Part shown: positions 48,618 through 64,000 of the stretch, piece by piece
Numbering within the stretch: the first letter of the stretch is position 1
How the letters are laid out: each line of letters begins with the position of its first letter
Origin: Coffea arabica
Taxonomy: Eukaryota > Streptophyta > Magnoliopsida > Gentianales > Rubiaceae
Direction of reading: 5' to 3'
NCBI RefSeq assembly: GCF_036785885.1
Contig: NC_092329.1
Span: 8,804,001 to 8,868,000 of the forward strand
Length of the DNA stretch: 64,000 nt
Position numbers and translations under genes: made by a program
Notes under the pieces: generated by a model
Databases searched by the model: none
Told to the model about the DNA's origin: nothing
What the model saw: only the letters and a program-made list of their open reading frames with translations

Positions 48618-51600
48618 TTATTGTGATCTGAAAACAAATAAAGCCAAACCCACTACCACAGAGAATATAAGAACAAAGAAGGCTGCAACTATACTCAAAT
48701 CACCTAATTTAGCCAGCTGTGATGTCCCGGGGCTCCTTTCCTTCTTACTCTTCTTTGAGATTAAACCATCCGGCTTAGATTCTGAAGATAACTGACTAGC
48801 AATGTCCCAAAAAGACTTGCTGGCAGAGGTTACGGAAAGGGCTTCAGATTCCAGCCCCAAAATTGCTGAATCATCTTCTGGAGCTTCCATGGACATCAGC
48901 TCAACACAATGATCTTTGAGAACCTGGGATGGCAAGAGCAGGACAAGGAAAAGTCAAAAGGGTATCACTAAGTCAACATTTCATTTTATTTTAAGAAGTG
49001 TTTAACTACGCAGCCAACATAATCAGCTAAAGATGGATACTGTCAAAACACACGTCTCTTTCTGAAGAATTAAAGTTCCAATCAAAGATCTGAAGCCCTT
49101 AATTCTGATCTAATATATCATTTAGCATTCATCAAATGTTTGAATGGTAGTCAGAGAACATAAATTATTGTTAGAAAAGAATATAAAACATAAGTTTATC
49201 AATATGATCTTGTTAAATTCAGAGTTTCCAGAAACGCACCTCAATTGTTTCAGATGGCAGAATGTAGTCACAGATGTATGTACCCGCCAGCCATGGAATG
49301 AATACTCTTCGAGGAAATGACAGGTTTGAGAATTCTCTAATTCAAATGACGATAAAAATAGGTGAAAAGGAATTCAACTATCAGCTTTCAGGACTTAAAG
49401 AAGATGATCTATTCATAATGGAAGACATATTATCTTCATAAATGATTCCACTTCCAACCAACTAATAAACCATGAGAACAGAGGACGAGATAGGCACTCG
49501 CCAATTTTGTTTTTGGGTTGTTTTATATTACTCTATTTCTGTCTTTGTTTGTCCTTTCATCCCTGATGCACACATGCACACATACATACACAGAAAAGTT
49601 GACTGCAGGGCCGATCCTTCTGACCTAAAAAATACTCCTCACTTCCTATTAACCAAATTCAGAAGAATTTCATCTGATTCTCTTTCACTGGACTAAGTAG
49701 CTTTCATTAGCATTGACCAAACAATTTATTTTTACATATAAAGTTCCATGTCAGTTCAGCATAGTCACCAGAAACAGTTTGTTGATTAAAATAACTTTTT
49801 ATATTGCTCATATTCACTCACTGAAACCATGACAGGAAAAAATAGAAAATTGGAAAGTAGACACGTCTCATCACGACAAGATAAAAATGGCATCCCATGA
49901 TCTGATCATCAATAACAGTCAAATAAATGCCAGGAAAAAAACATAATTAGACATCCTTTTCCTTTCATAGAAGCGCTTAAGACCAACTGAATCCAGGACA
50001 GATAATGCAAAACTGTCTGTGCACTCTCGTACTTTCCACCAATATTGAATAAGCAACACTTACTGACAGTCATATACCTCTGCAATTGTAGGTCAAGCTG
50101 CGGAATTTGTTTTCCCATTGACAAATGACGGCCTGCTCCCTGATCTTCATCAATTATTGATTCTGAATCTCTGTCTGCCTCATCACACAAGATCTCCAAT
50201 CTACTTTGCAAACTCATGATTATGTCTTCCTAAACACAAGAAGCCTATGATCATACATCTGAATAAAGTTACAGCTACAAAATATCAGCCTGAAGGGAGA
50301 AGAAATATAAAACCCTGACCTTCCAAGAGATTCATCACTGGACAGGGCTTTCAAATCAAAGCATGGGCATTTAAAAGATTCAAGTAAAATGTTACTAACA
50401 TCAGAACATTATCAAGAGATCAAGTGAATTTGAGATGCCAGTTTACATTGATCAAAATTGCAATAACAGTTTCAGCACTAGCTGATTAATTTTCGTAGTT
50501 GAAAATTGCCCTACCAAATTCACAATTCTTCTTGAAAATTCAACTCTCTAAAGACAAGCATATACTATCCATCTGTCAATCTTGGTATGTTCACAGGATG
50601 GGCACACCAAAAATCTTTATGGAATTGAAATAATTTGTCAACAAATATCAAAAAGATTTCATGTTAGGGAAAGAAAGGGGGAAGCACATTCTGAAACTAT
50701 TGTGGAGTACCTTTATCTCATTCAAAGCTTGTGACATCGGTTCCTTCGGATTCAGGTATGCAAAAGAGCACACAGAACCATGAAAGACAAGGACACCAAC
50801 CACCTCTGTCTGCCTGTATACTTTATAAAGAAAAATCACACCAATAAGCGATATAAGCTTACAAAAGTTGAGCAAAGTAACCCAACCAGGTCCTCAATGA
50901 CGTATAAAATGAAATATTAACAAAACTGGCCAAACTCACCTTCTAAAGATTTCTCGTGCATGAAAGGTAGGAGAAATTCAACTTCATGTAAACCATCTGG
51001 TGCATATTGCTCATCTTCAATCCCCTAAACATACATGATTTGAGAAGATCGAGGAAAGAGAATAGACTAGAAAAGAAAGGAAAGAGATAAAGCTGACAGT
51101 AGACAACTAAACATTGTCTATTAATAATTGCATACAGGAATTGTGTCATTGAAGAAGCAAACTTGACACCATTTCTTCTGCAGGCCATAATGGGGGCATT
51201 GCAGGGTGTGCACAATATATTACTCACTTTAACTCATCAACCATACTAAAATCTGCCTTCAATCCAGTGGGAAAATAACTTTTACACTCTAGCCAATAGC
51301 TTTTGAATTGGATGGCTTTAACAGATGGAAGGAATGAAATATCAACATCACACAAAGCTATACTAAGCAATCAGAAAGCAACTTTTTAAATTCCGATCTA
51401 GCCTCTTTTATGAGATTATTATAGCTTGGGGAAAAAACATACATTTGGATTGATAGGCATCGAACCATATGCAATGATTTCAGGTGCACACTGATGGCTG
51501 GATGGTAAGAAAATCACTTAAACATTCAACCATGTCTAAGTACTAAAGGAGACAGACACTTGCAGTTGCAAAGTTGATTCACTTTGCAACAAAATCATGC

Positions 51601-54600
51601 ACCTAGACTCAAAAAATCAAATTTCAGATGACGGCTATAGCTTGACAATGCAATATCTACAAGTAATCTTCTAAACTTAACATAATCACAATGAAATTGA
51701 ATAGGCTGATGTATTTTATAAGAAAAAGGTAGCAAAAAGGCACGCTCTTTTTCCATCCACCAGATCTTCTCCTTATCTGAAACAAAACAAAGAGACATGC
51801 TTTCTTCATGTCTTATGTGGCTTTCACCATATAACTAGGAACTTACGTACATTTCTACTACCAGTCGCAATACTCTTAACACAAATTAACTGGACTATCT
51901 AAGGCTTACAGGACCACAAAATTGCCTTGTTTATTCAAATATATTACAACTTTGAAGAAGAAGCAGTGGGTAACAAAAGAGCACCCTGATGATGGCCTTG
52001 TCCCTGAGATGTTTAGAAGTGAGGTTCATGATCCCTAGCACCCTAGACCACCTATCACTAGATGCCCCATATCTGTGACCTATACACGATGAACGCAGGT
52101 TAGCATGAGGTAGGCAATTATACAAGAAAAAGCTGAGAACAAATTTTTTAAAAGGTAAGCAGGGCAATAATAGTTCAGAAGTCAATCTAAGCATGACTTC
52201 TGCAGCTTTACAACTTGCCTAACATATTTTCCTAATTTCCTACTAGAAAATACCTTTTACCATGAATAATACACGTTATAGAAATCTAAAGGGTATATTT
52301 GTGCCAGAAATGTCTCATTTTGTTAATTTATTTGCTTTCTTCTTTGTATTATGTCACTGGATCAGCACCAACAGTACACTATCATTAGTAATATCAATAT
52401 TAGCAGCATTCTACCCCGTTATCTTCATAGTTAATAGATGACATTAGACATTAGTTACTAGCAGTATATATGGCCAGCAGACAAACAATATTTTAAAGGC
52501 TCCAAAAAGTGTGCATCACTTAAAAAGTTTATGACCCAAATTACATGCATGGTGGACACAGACCTTGCATTTCAAGTTAGAGTTTCACAGAACCACGCTA
52601 CTCCATGATTGATAATAATTCACTGTTTCCATACCAGGCGCAGAAACAATACATACAGTGCAACAGTTCCGCAATTTAACGGTTCCTTACCAGTCTTCCA
52701 TTAATCAAACACTTTGCGCCTTTAAGCTCTTTGGCATGCGTTGAAAGTCCACGACGAAGAACTTCACTCATTTTTCTGATACTTGATCCATTTTCAGAGA
52801 AAACTGGTAACCTGTGAAAAATATAACTCAACCACTTAAAAACATACCCAAGTAGCCACAACAATACTTCACTAAGTGTGATTGGAAAATGTCAAGGAGC
52901 CCAAAAAAAAAGAGAGAGAGAGAAAAATGGGAATAGTGCTCTGTCTCCTAGAAATGTTTTTTGTGGGTAGGAATGGAATGCTAGATACTTTCACCAATCA
53001 CATTAGGCTTAGAATATGAAAAACTAAAATCAGATTACAATTACCTCATATCAAAGTTATATGTGCACCTAAATTCTTTCAAGGAAGACAAAACTTTTCC
53101 CATTTTGAAATCACAAGGCCGTAAACTACTTGATGTAATGTTAGAAGCCAGCGAACAATTTCGACAGGTCCATCTGATACAAAATTTTCAGGCAGGGTAT
53201 CAATGAACTGAAAGACATTAAACTTGTATGAGGGGGCAAATTTTTTCCTGAAGTTACCTTCTGGGACTGTAACTAATGTGGATGAGCAGTCTCTCATCCA
53301 TATCAGTGTCCATAAAGGGCACTGCATCAGAGACTCCTTTTACAGTCTGAAAGAGCATAATATTAGCAGTAGCATATGGACCAGGTCAAATATTCAGAAA
53401 CACTAAGGTCATTAAGTGGCCAAACACATTCAAGAGCATGAAACATGCCCAATGTGACTTAGAAATTGTTCCAGATATTGCTACCAATGATGTCATAGGT
53501 TGTATTTCACTCAACAAAATGTGTGTACTTGTGTGAACACGTGTTCGCGCGCACGCGTGTGAGAGAGAGAGAGAGAGAGATGGCAGTGTAATACTCAAAT
53601 CTGGCTGTCTTGACTCTGGTCTATATCCAGACCAGGATTGAGAATACCATCATAATAGTCAAATCCACCTATTCTTTCACATCCATAAAATTAAACAGTC
53701 ATCTCTCTCTCAATCACAAATTCAAGTTTGTATTTAAACATGCAAAACTCCAGTTGCGGAATGAACAAGACCTGACAAAGTGTAATTGTTGAATTCTTGA
53801 AGGAGCTTTCATTGACCCATATGATGTCATAGGTTGTATTTCACTCAACAAAATGTGTGTACTTGTGTGAACACGTGTTCGCGCGCACGCGTGTGAGAGA
53901 GAGAGAGAGAGAGATGGCAGTGTAATACTCAAATCTGGCTGTCTTGACTCTGGTCTATATCCAGACCAGGATTGAGAATACCATCATAATAGTCAAATCC
54001 ACCTATTCTTTCACATCCATAAAATTAAACAGTCATCTCTCTCTCAATCACAAATTCAAGTTTGTATTTAAACATGCAAAACTCCAGTTGCGGAATGAAC
54101 AAGACCTGACAAAGTGTAATTGTTGAATTCTTGAAGGAGCTTTCATTGACCCATATATAGACACCAATAACCTTCATCCCACCAAGCAGCATTCTCGAGA
54201 CCTGAAAACGAAACCTTCATTAGTACTTGAGCAATTCTTTGAACCATATATCTAACTTGCCAAGAATAGATTTTCACAGAGTCCTAGGCTGAAAGTCAAG
54301 CAGGCACCCAAAGTCCAAACTTAAGAAAATCAAAACTGGACATGAACGCAAGGTCAAAGAGCCCAACTTTGATGATATCCAGCCTAAACGTATCTTTAAC
54401 TCTCTGGAGATAGATAAGAACCTCGAGCAGGTTATTAATACAACTCGTAAAACTCAATCAATAGGCTCAAAGTTGAAATAGGATGAATACTGGAATACAT
54501 CTAATCCCCACAGGGAACATAAAAGTCCAGATAATAATTTCCATGAAATTAGAACCATTTAAAATAAGATACAATCAAAATTTAAAATTAATTTCTATGG

Positions 54601-55144
54601 ACTGCTATTCATTTCATAATGATCAAAATAATCTTTATTTACGTCACGTTTTTGCAGTAATACATACACATACATTATACATCATCCAGTGCAACATGTA
54701 AAATACTCACATACTTTCATCTTCTCTTAGCACAAAAATATGCAATTCTCGTAGTCATATTCTAAATTCAAACACATAATTTGATAATTCAAATTACAGC
54801 AAATTATTAAAAAAAAAAAGTATAACTTGTGGAAATGTGTTAACCTGACGAGCGTGTTCGGAAACCCAATCTCTGTCGATAACCAAAGCCGAGGAGTCGG
54901 ATTGAGGCTTGCTTTTGGAACCTTTCTTCTTATTTCCATCATCTTTACCGCTCTCAATTAGTGAAGAAGCTGGTTCACCAGCGTCGTTCAGGGGAGTCGG
55001 AATTAAATCGAAAACGAAGCCTTTGTCTAAGCTCTTGCTCAATTTCCCGATTACAAGACCTACCTGAGAGGGAACAGCGGCTTGGCTGAGCCGATCTTCG
55101 ATTAACTTTAGCCGTGATTCTTCTCCGACGACAGCTTTCACCAT
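48618..55144 (-). CDS. ODR4: ODR-4 homologue, C-terminally membrane-anchored (489 aa)
   Basis: Ten exons: 54845-55144, 54106-54201, 53258-53346, 53045-53173, 52691-52811, 50940-51024, 50711-50805, 50078-50229, 49240-49336 and 48618-48923. Together they are 1470 bases in one frame, all introns GT-AG. Landmarks are MVKAVVGEESRLKLIEDRLS at the start, GLVIGKL, MLLGGMKVIGVYIW, WTCRNCSLASNITSSSLRPC, FIPWLAGTYICDYILPSE, and a C-terminal hydrophobic helix (about residues 463-486) ending FRSQ. This matches the ODR-4-like family. In nematodes ODR-4 is an ER-membrane protein needed to deliver chemoreceptors, and its animal relatives partner the UFM1 protease UFSP2. The plant role is not established as far as I know. 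Exon 7 starts at an acceptor chosen to keep frame (GACAG|AG). A 334-bp tandem duplication repeats the end of exon 2 in intron 2. Intron 5 (about 1.67 kb) is the longest. Confidence 0.9.
53487..54156 (-). repeat. Exact 334-bp tandem duplication spanning the exon 2/intron 2 border of the ODR-4 gene
   Basis: Positions 53487-53822 and 53821-54156 are the same base for base, including a 20-base GA run and the odd GTGTTCGCGCGCACGCGTG stretch. The functional exon 2 is in the right-hand copy. The left-hand copy (53772-53822) repeats its last 51 bases plus the donor site, without the original acceptor. Confidence 0.92.
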
Positions 55145-55535
55145 CTTCTTCTTCCTCGCCTTTGCTCTGTCTAAGCCTCTAAGGAGTGTGACAATTCAGA
55201 GAAGGTTTAAGGAGTCGGATCCAATGGAGCGGATATTTTTTTGGGTCGGATCTCTGGTGGAATGGTTTCGTTTCGCGTCGTGTCTTCTTTATGACTTGTT
55301 GTCTCGATTATTTTAACTTATTATAGATTTCTCTTTCAAAAATTTAAAAAGTTAAAATTCATAATCAATTTAAGAGTGGCTTTCATTGATTTTAATTTTT
55401 TTCTATAATCACTTTTCATAATTAAATTTTTTAAAAATTTAAAGCTATCAAGATAATGCCTTAACCCATTTCATTTATTTTACCCGCGTTGAATATACAA
55501 GAAATTAAGAAAAAAAATTACAAATCCCAATTTAA
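55145..55535. promoter_or_regulatory. Probable promoter and leader of the ODR-4-like gene
   Basis: The region immediately upstream of the minus-strand ATG. It is moderately GC-rich to about 55300 and AT-rich beyond. No clear TATA box. The Harbinger-like element begins about 390 bases from the start codon and limits the upstream region. Confidence 0.4.
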
Positions 55536-56599
55536 GGGTCTGTTTGTTTTGACTGAAAATCTTTTCCAGAAAATATTTTCTTCAATTTCTGGTGTTTGGC
55601 TGCAAAAGAGGTCAGGAAAATTTTTTCTGGTAAAAAATCTTTTACATAACTTGGTGTAAAATGACTTCCGGAATTAAGATACGGAAGTTAATTTCCGACA
55701 ACTATCGCGACTTATCAGTTTCCTCAGCACTTGGCTATTGTACAAAGCCATCAAGCACTATACCACAGAGATCAAATCAAGAGCTATTGGTTTGTTTGGA
55801 TACCTCAATTATCCCAAATAATATTTCGCTTGCATCATAGATACATTTTCCAACCCACCTTTTTATATTTCCAACCACCTTTTTATCTCACATACATCAC
55901 ATCACAAAAAGTGCTACAGTAATTATTCCAAATAATATTTCAAATAATACACTGTCCAAACACTCCATTATGTTCCTGCACTTACTTCTGCAAATCCCAC
56001 AACTTTGCGCCTCTTCGAGCTCTCCTCTTTCTCATATTCCTCTCTACTGTTCCCGTTCTCTTGCGCCATACAAACACATTTATGGATTATACAACTCTAG
56101 ATCTAAATTGGGCTTGCATTGAGAAGTTTTGAAGAAAGGAAAAAATGTGAAGCCAATGGAGGCAGGAGGAACATTTTTAGAAGAAGAGTTAGTACAATAA
56201 ACATCAAATTTCAATTGCTAATTTCTTATAATGGTTCAATCAGCTGTAGGCATATAATTTAAACTTTTTATTACAATGGCACTCAACTGGCTTGGGGAGA
56301 TTGTGAATTCCTGGTTCTGGTCTTTGATTTATTTTTTGAGACTTGAAAGGATTTGGATTGGGGATTGTTTGTTGTGGCTAATGAGGTGGGTAGAGATAAT
56401 GATAATTAGTAGTAGCAATTAGCAAAAGAGAAATCCGGGAACGATATTATCGTTGGAGGATTTTAATTTTTTCAGAACATTTTCTTAAAATTGCACCAAA
56501 CACCGGAAAATGAAGGGAAAATTAGATATTTTCCAGGAAAGAATTTTCATTGAAAATGTTTTCTTAGGGAAAATATTCTACATTAAAACAAACAGACCC
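55536..56599. mobile_element. PIF/Harbinger-like non-autonomous element with TAA target duplication
   Basis: It begins GGGTCTGTTTGTTTTGACTG and ends in the inverse (AAACAAACAGACCC). Similarity between the ends continues past CTTTTCCAGAAAATATTTTC and CTGGTGTTTGG / CCGGTGTTTGG for about 100 bases. TAA flanks both sides (55533-55535 and 56600-56602), the 3-bp duplication typical of PIF/Harbinger and Tourist-type MITEs. No transposase frame. A second MITE (55789-55965) is inserted within it. Confidence 0.75.
55789..55965. mobile_element. MITE nested inside the Harbinger-like element
   Basis: The left end TTTGTTTGGATACCTCAATTAT and the right end (other strand GAGTGTTTGGACAGTGTATTAT) are imperfect inverted repeats. 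The interior has CCACCTTTTTAT twice and CACATACATCACATCAC, which match the 36462-36612 copy in reverse orientation. Confidence 0.65.
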
Positions 56600-56602
56600 T
56601 AA

Positions 56603-57618
56603 GAGAGGTTTCTTTTCTCCATTTCTTCTCCTCTTTTTAAAGACCTTTCATTTAGGAAGGAAGGAAGATCACATTAAAGTCTTCCTCTCATAAATTTTGT
56701 TTTGCTTTATTTTTCTAATAAAGTCTCTCCTAAATTTTTTTTTTTATTGAGAGTTTTATGTTTTTCTCAAGAGTTTTTAGTGAGAAATTTTTTATCCTAC
56801 AAATATTTTTCTTATTTTATTGTTAGATCTGAATTTATTTCAAATTTGATCGTTAGACTTGAAATTTGTTTGGATCTTGAATCTTTTTTTGATAATTGTC
56901 ACCATTGTCATTGGAGCTTAAAAACAAAGTTAAAATTGTTGATTAGTAAATTTGGCGATTGCAATACGCACACAAGAGAATGAACTGCAGTTCATTGCAA
57001 TGAACTGCAGTTCATTGCAATGAACTGCAACGAACTTCTTCTTGTTGGAAGGTTTCTGCACTTGCCAACACATAATGGAAGACGCTTCAGCCTGCCTCCA
57101 AGCAATGCAGCATCAAAATTCACAATGTGCCTCCTGCTATCTACAAGTTGTCGCTAACCATAACACTTTGCAACAAGATTAATCTTCGTCAAAGGTGATG
57201 AAGTGGTACAACTTTTACACTATCAAAAGTGAAAAATTTTACAACAAAGACCAATCTTCTTAAATAAAGGAGCAAGAAGTACAGATGGTACTTCTTAAAA
57301 AAGGGAGCAAGAAGTACAAGTGTTACAACTTCTACTCTATATGTGATAGTACAACTAGAGGGGTGTTAAAGATTGGTAAGTATAACTAGCATATTGTCTC
57401 CCAGGCAATCCAACTTAAGGGGACTTCATCAATGAGGGCTTCATATTAATTTGCACAACTAATACAAAACTGGGGAATACAGACTGACAGTACCATATCA
57501 CTCAAAGCATGGTAGGAGGCAGAGGAAAGCATGGTATTGTAAATTATATGCATACGACCCATATTGCATCAACATTTCTATCCTACAGACTTGATTGCTT
57601 TCGGGATACTAGTATAGA
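56603..57618. other. Region downstream of the CIPK8-like gene
   Basis: The part next to 57619 should contain the kinase 3' UTR. The remainder is T-rich on the plus strand and carries motifs related to the 36350-37440 repeats in reverse orientation. A GGAGCAAGAAGTACA motif occurs twice (about 57270-57285 and 57304-57319). A palindromic tandem repeat lies at 56981-57029. Confidence 0.45.
56981..57029. repeat. 20-bp palindromic tandem repeat, 2.5 copies
   Basis: The unit TGAACTGCAGTTCATTGCAA occurs at 56981-57000 and 57001-57020, with nine more bases matching. TGAACTGCAGTTCA is a perfect 14-base palindrome and the linker TTGCAA is itself a palindrome. Confidence 0.9.
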
Positions 57619-62559
<4,941 letters not shown>

Positions 62560-62931
62560 TTTCTTGTCCTTTTTCTTTTATTTTCTAAAAAATTCTAGTA
62601 CTAAATTTTGAACTGTTCAAAATTTCAAAATTTTCCTTGCTCCTCCTTCCCTAGCTTCCCACCATTTCCTCTTTATCAATTCTCTCAACCAGACCACATT
62701 GATCATCAAAATCACCGAAACTTGTTTAAATTAATCAATTTACAAAATCCCTTCGCTAAAAATATATTAACAAAAAGAAAAGTAGGAGCAAGAAAGAAAG
62801 AAGATTAGGTTTGATAAAGTAGACAAAGAGAGAAAAAGCGGAGAAAGAAAAGAAAGGAAATGGGTTTTGTAGTGGCAGAGTGGTAGAAGTGGTTGAAAAA
62901 AGGTATTATAGTGAAGTGAAAGCGAGGTGAA
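62560..62931 (-). promoter_or_regulatory. 5' leader and proximal promoter of the CIPK8-like gene
   Basis: On the gene strand this region is rich in CT runs (CTTTCTTTTCTTTCTCC-type, about 62815-62860), common in plant leaders. No definite TATA box. It is bounded upstream by the Mutator-like insertion, which starts 382 bases from the ATG. Confidence 0.45.
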
Positions 62932-62940
62932 GAGAAAATT

Positions 62941-63817
62941 GGGATGATTTCAGAAACCTCCCCTGAATTTTTTGACTATTTCACTGACCTCCCCCAGGTA
63001 TCAAAAATTACACTAATCTCCTCTAAAGTTAATTATCTTATAACATTTAGACCCAATTGATAATTAAAAGTAATATTAGGAGAGAAAATATATTATAATT
63101 TCATCACTACCCCTCATCTACAACATTATTTAATTAATTTAATACCAATCCATACATTAAAAAAAGCACTAAAATTTGTTGTTGTCATTAGAGATCAAAT
63201 CATATACAGTATCAAAAAATAATATATCATGTTATATTTTTTACTTAATACAATATCCAATTACTCTTTTCAATTATATACCCATTGTCAAACATGATCT
63301 GCAATAAATAATTAAGAAATTTGCAATCAAAATATCACAAAGAATAAACTTTAACATCATAAATATACTTATCAACATATTAAAATTAGTTGTTGAGAAT
63401 TTTATGGAATTAAAGTTCACTCTTTGTAATATTTTGATTACAGATTTTTTTTATTATTTGTTGTTAATCATGTTTAATGGTGAATTTGCCACTGAATAAT
63501 GCAATTTAGATCTTACATTAAATCAAATGTATAGAATGATATGCTATATTTGATACCATATGTGATTTAATTCCTAATGATAAACAACAAATTCTAGTAT
63601 TTTCTTTAATATATAGGTGGGTATTAAATTAATTAAATAATTTAGTAGATAATGGGCAATGGTGGAATCATATTATTTTCTCTCTCATAATATCACTTTT
63701 TAATTGTTGATTGGACCTACATGTTAAACCTTAAGGGAGATTAGTATAATTTTTAAAATTTGGATGAAAGTTAGTGAAATAGTCAAAAACCTTAGGGGAA
63801 ATTTCTGAAATTATCCC
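62941..63817. mobile_element. Mutator-like (MULE) non-autonomous element, GGGATAATTTC family, copy 2
   Basis: It starts GGGATGATTTCAGAAACCTC and ends, on the other strand, GGGATAATTTCAGAAATTTC. The ends stay similar through GACTATTTCACTGACCTCC / GACTATTTCACTAACTTTC and a further AAATTACACTAATCTCC / AAATTATACTAATCTCC block, about 90 bases. A perfect 9-base target duplication, GAGAAAATT, lies at 62932-62940 and 63818-63826. The AT-rich interior has no transposase. It sits just upstream of the CIPK8-like leader. Confidence 0.85.
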
Positions 63818-63826
63818 GAGAAAATT

Positions 63827-64000
63827 AGTGGGGTTTGTTGATGGGAATGGAATAATAGTGGTACCAATTGATTTCCAGTCACCAGTCAACTGTCGCCACA
63901 CTAAACTCAACAGTGTCTCAAGTGAGAAAGGCGACGGCTAACTATTTCTATATGTTATATTTCATTTCTTCGCCTTGTTTTCCATGCATATGGCATCTTA
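63827..64000. other. Right edge, no feature recognised
   Basis: Short unique sequence. Nothing supported. It may belong to the distal promoter of the CIPK8-like gene as it was before the MULE insertion. Confidence 0.4.

Noticed and set aside
53772..53822. Extra coding exon in the ODR-4 gene
   Set aside because: The duplicated segment lacks the original acceptor, and inclusion would repeat part of a conserved domain. It is treated as non-coding duplicate.

Overview
The window is nuclear DNA of a flowering plant. The genes are split by many short-exon introns, the proteins are plant-specific families (a CBL-interacting kinase, an ICE/bHLH93-type factor), and the intergenic DNA is AT-rich and full of small plant transposons. 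The gene sequences point to a eudicot. An asterid is a weak guess from the style of the repeats.

Five host genes are supported. (1) 8856-9362 (-): a two-exon gene for a 111-aa single-pass membrane protein of unknown function. (2) 17095-18644 (-): a four-exon bHLH transcription factor of the bHLH93/bHLH61 type, 353 aa, with a TATA box upstream. (3) 44129-47617 (+): a nine-exon phosphoglycerate-mutase-like protein, 283 aa. (4) 48618-55144 (-): a ten-exon ODR-4 homologue, 489 aa. (5) 57619-62559 (-): a 14-exon CIPK8-type kinase, 446 aa. Genes 3 and 4 converge tail to tail. Genes 4 and 5 lie head to tail on the minus strand. I see no functional cluster; they are ordinary neighbours. All exon joins were read by eye and keep frame throughout.

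The rest is mobile DNA and its debris. A 5'-truncated LINE (37531-41335) carries a 1237-codon open frame lengthened by an exact 870-bp internal tandem duplication. Three Mutator-like non-autonomous elements have long inverted ends and 9-bp target duplications (7379-8105, 30007-30898, 62941-63817). A PIF/Harbinger-like element (55536-56599) contains a second, nested MITE. There is a 369-bp foldback element, two SINE-like retroposons with long target duplications, a Helitron-like 3' end, a Ty3/gypsy LTR fragment, an AT-rich element with matching ends, and several dispersed MITE families. Most of 18.8-37.5 kb is gene-free.

The best leads are the two exact tandem duplications (870 bp in the LINE, 334 bp across an exon/intron border of the ODR-4 gene), two probable GC-AG introns, the Mutator-like insertion about 0.4 kb upstream of the CIPK8 start codon, and a SINE and a LINE that share a short 3' end. 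I found no convincing new multi-gene system.
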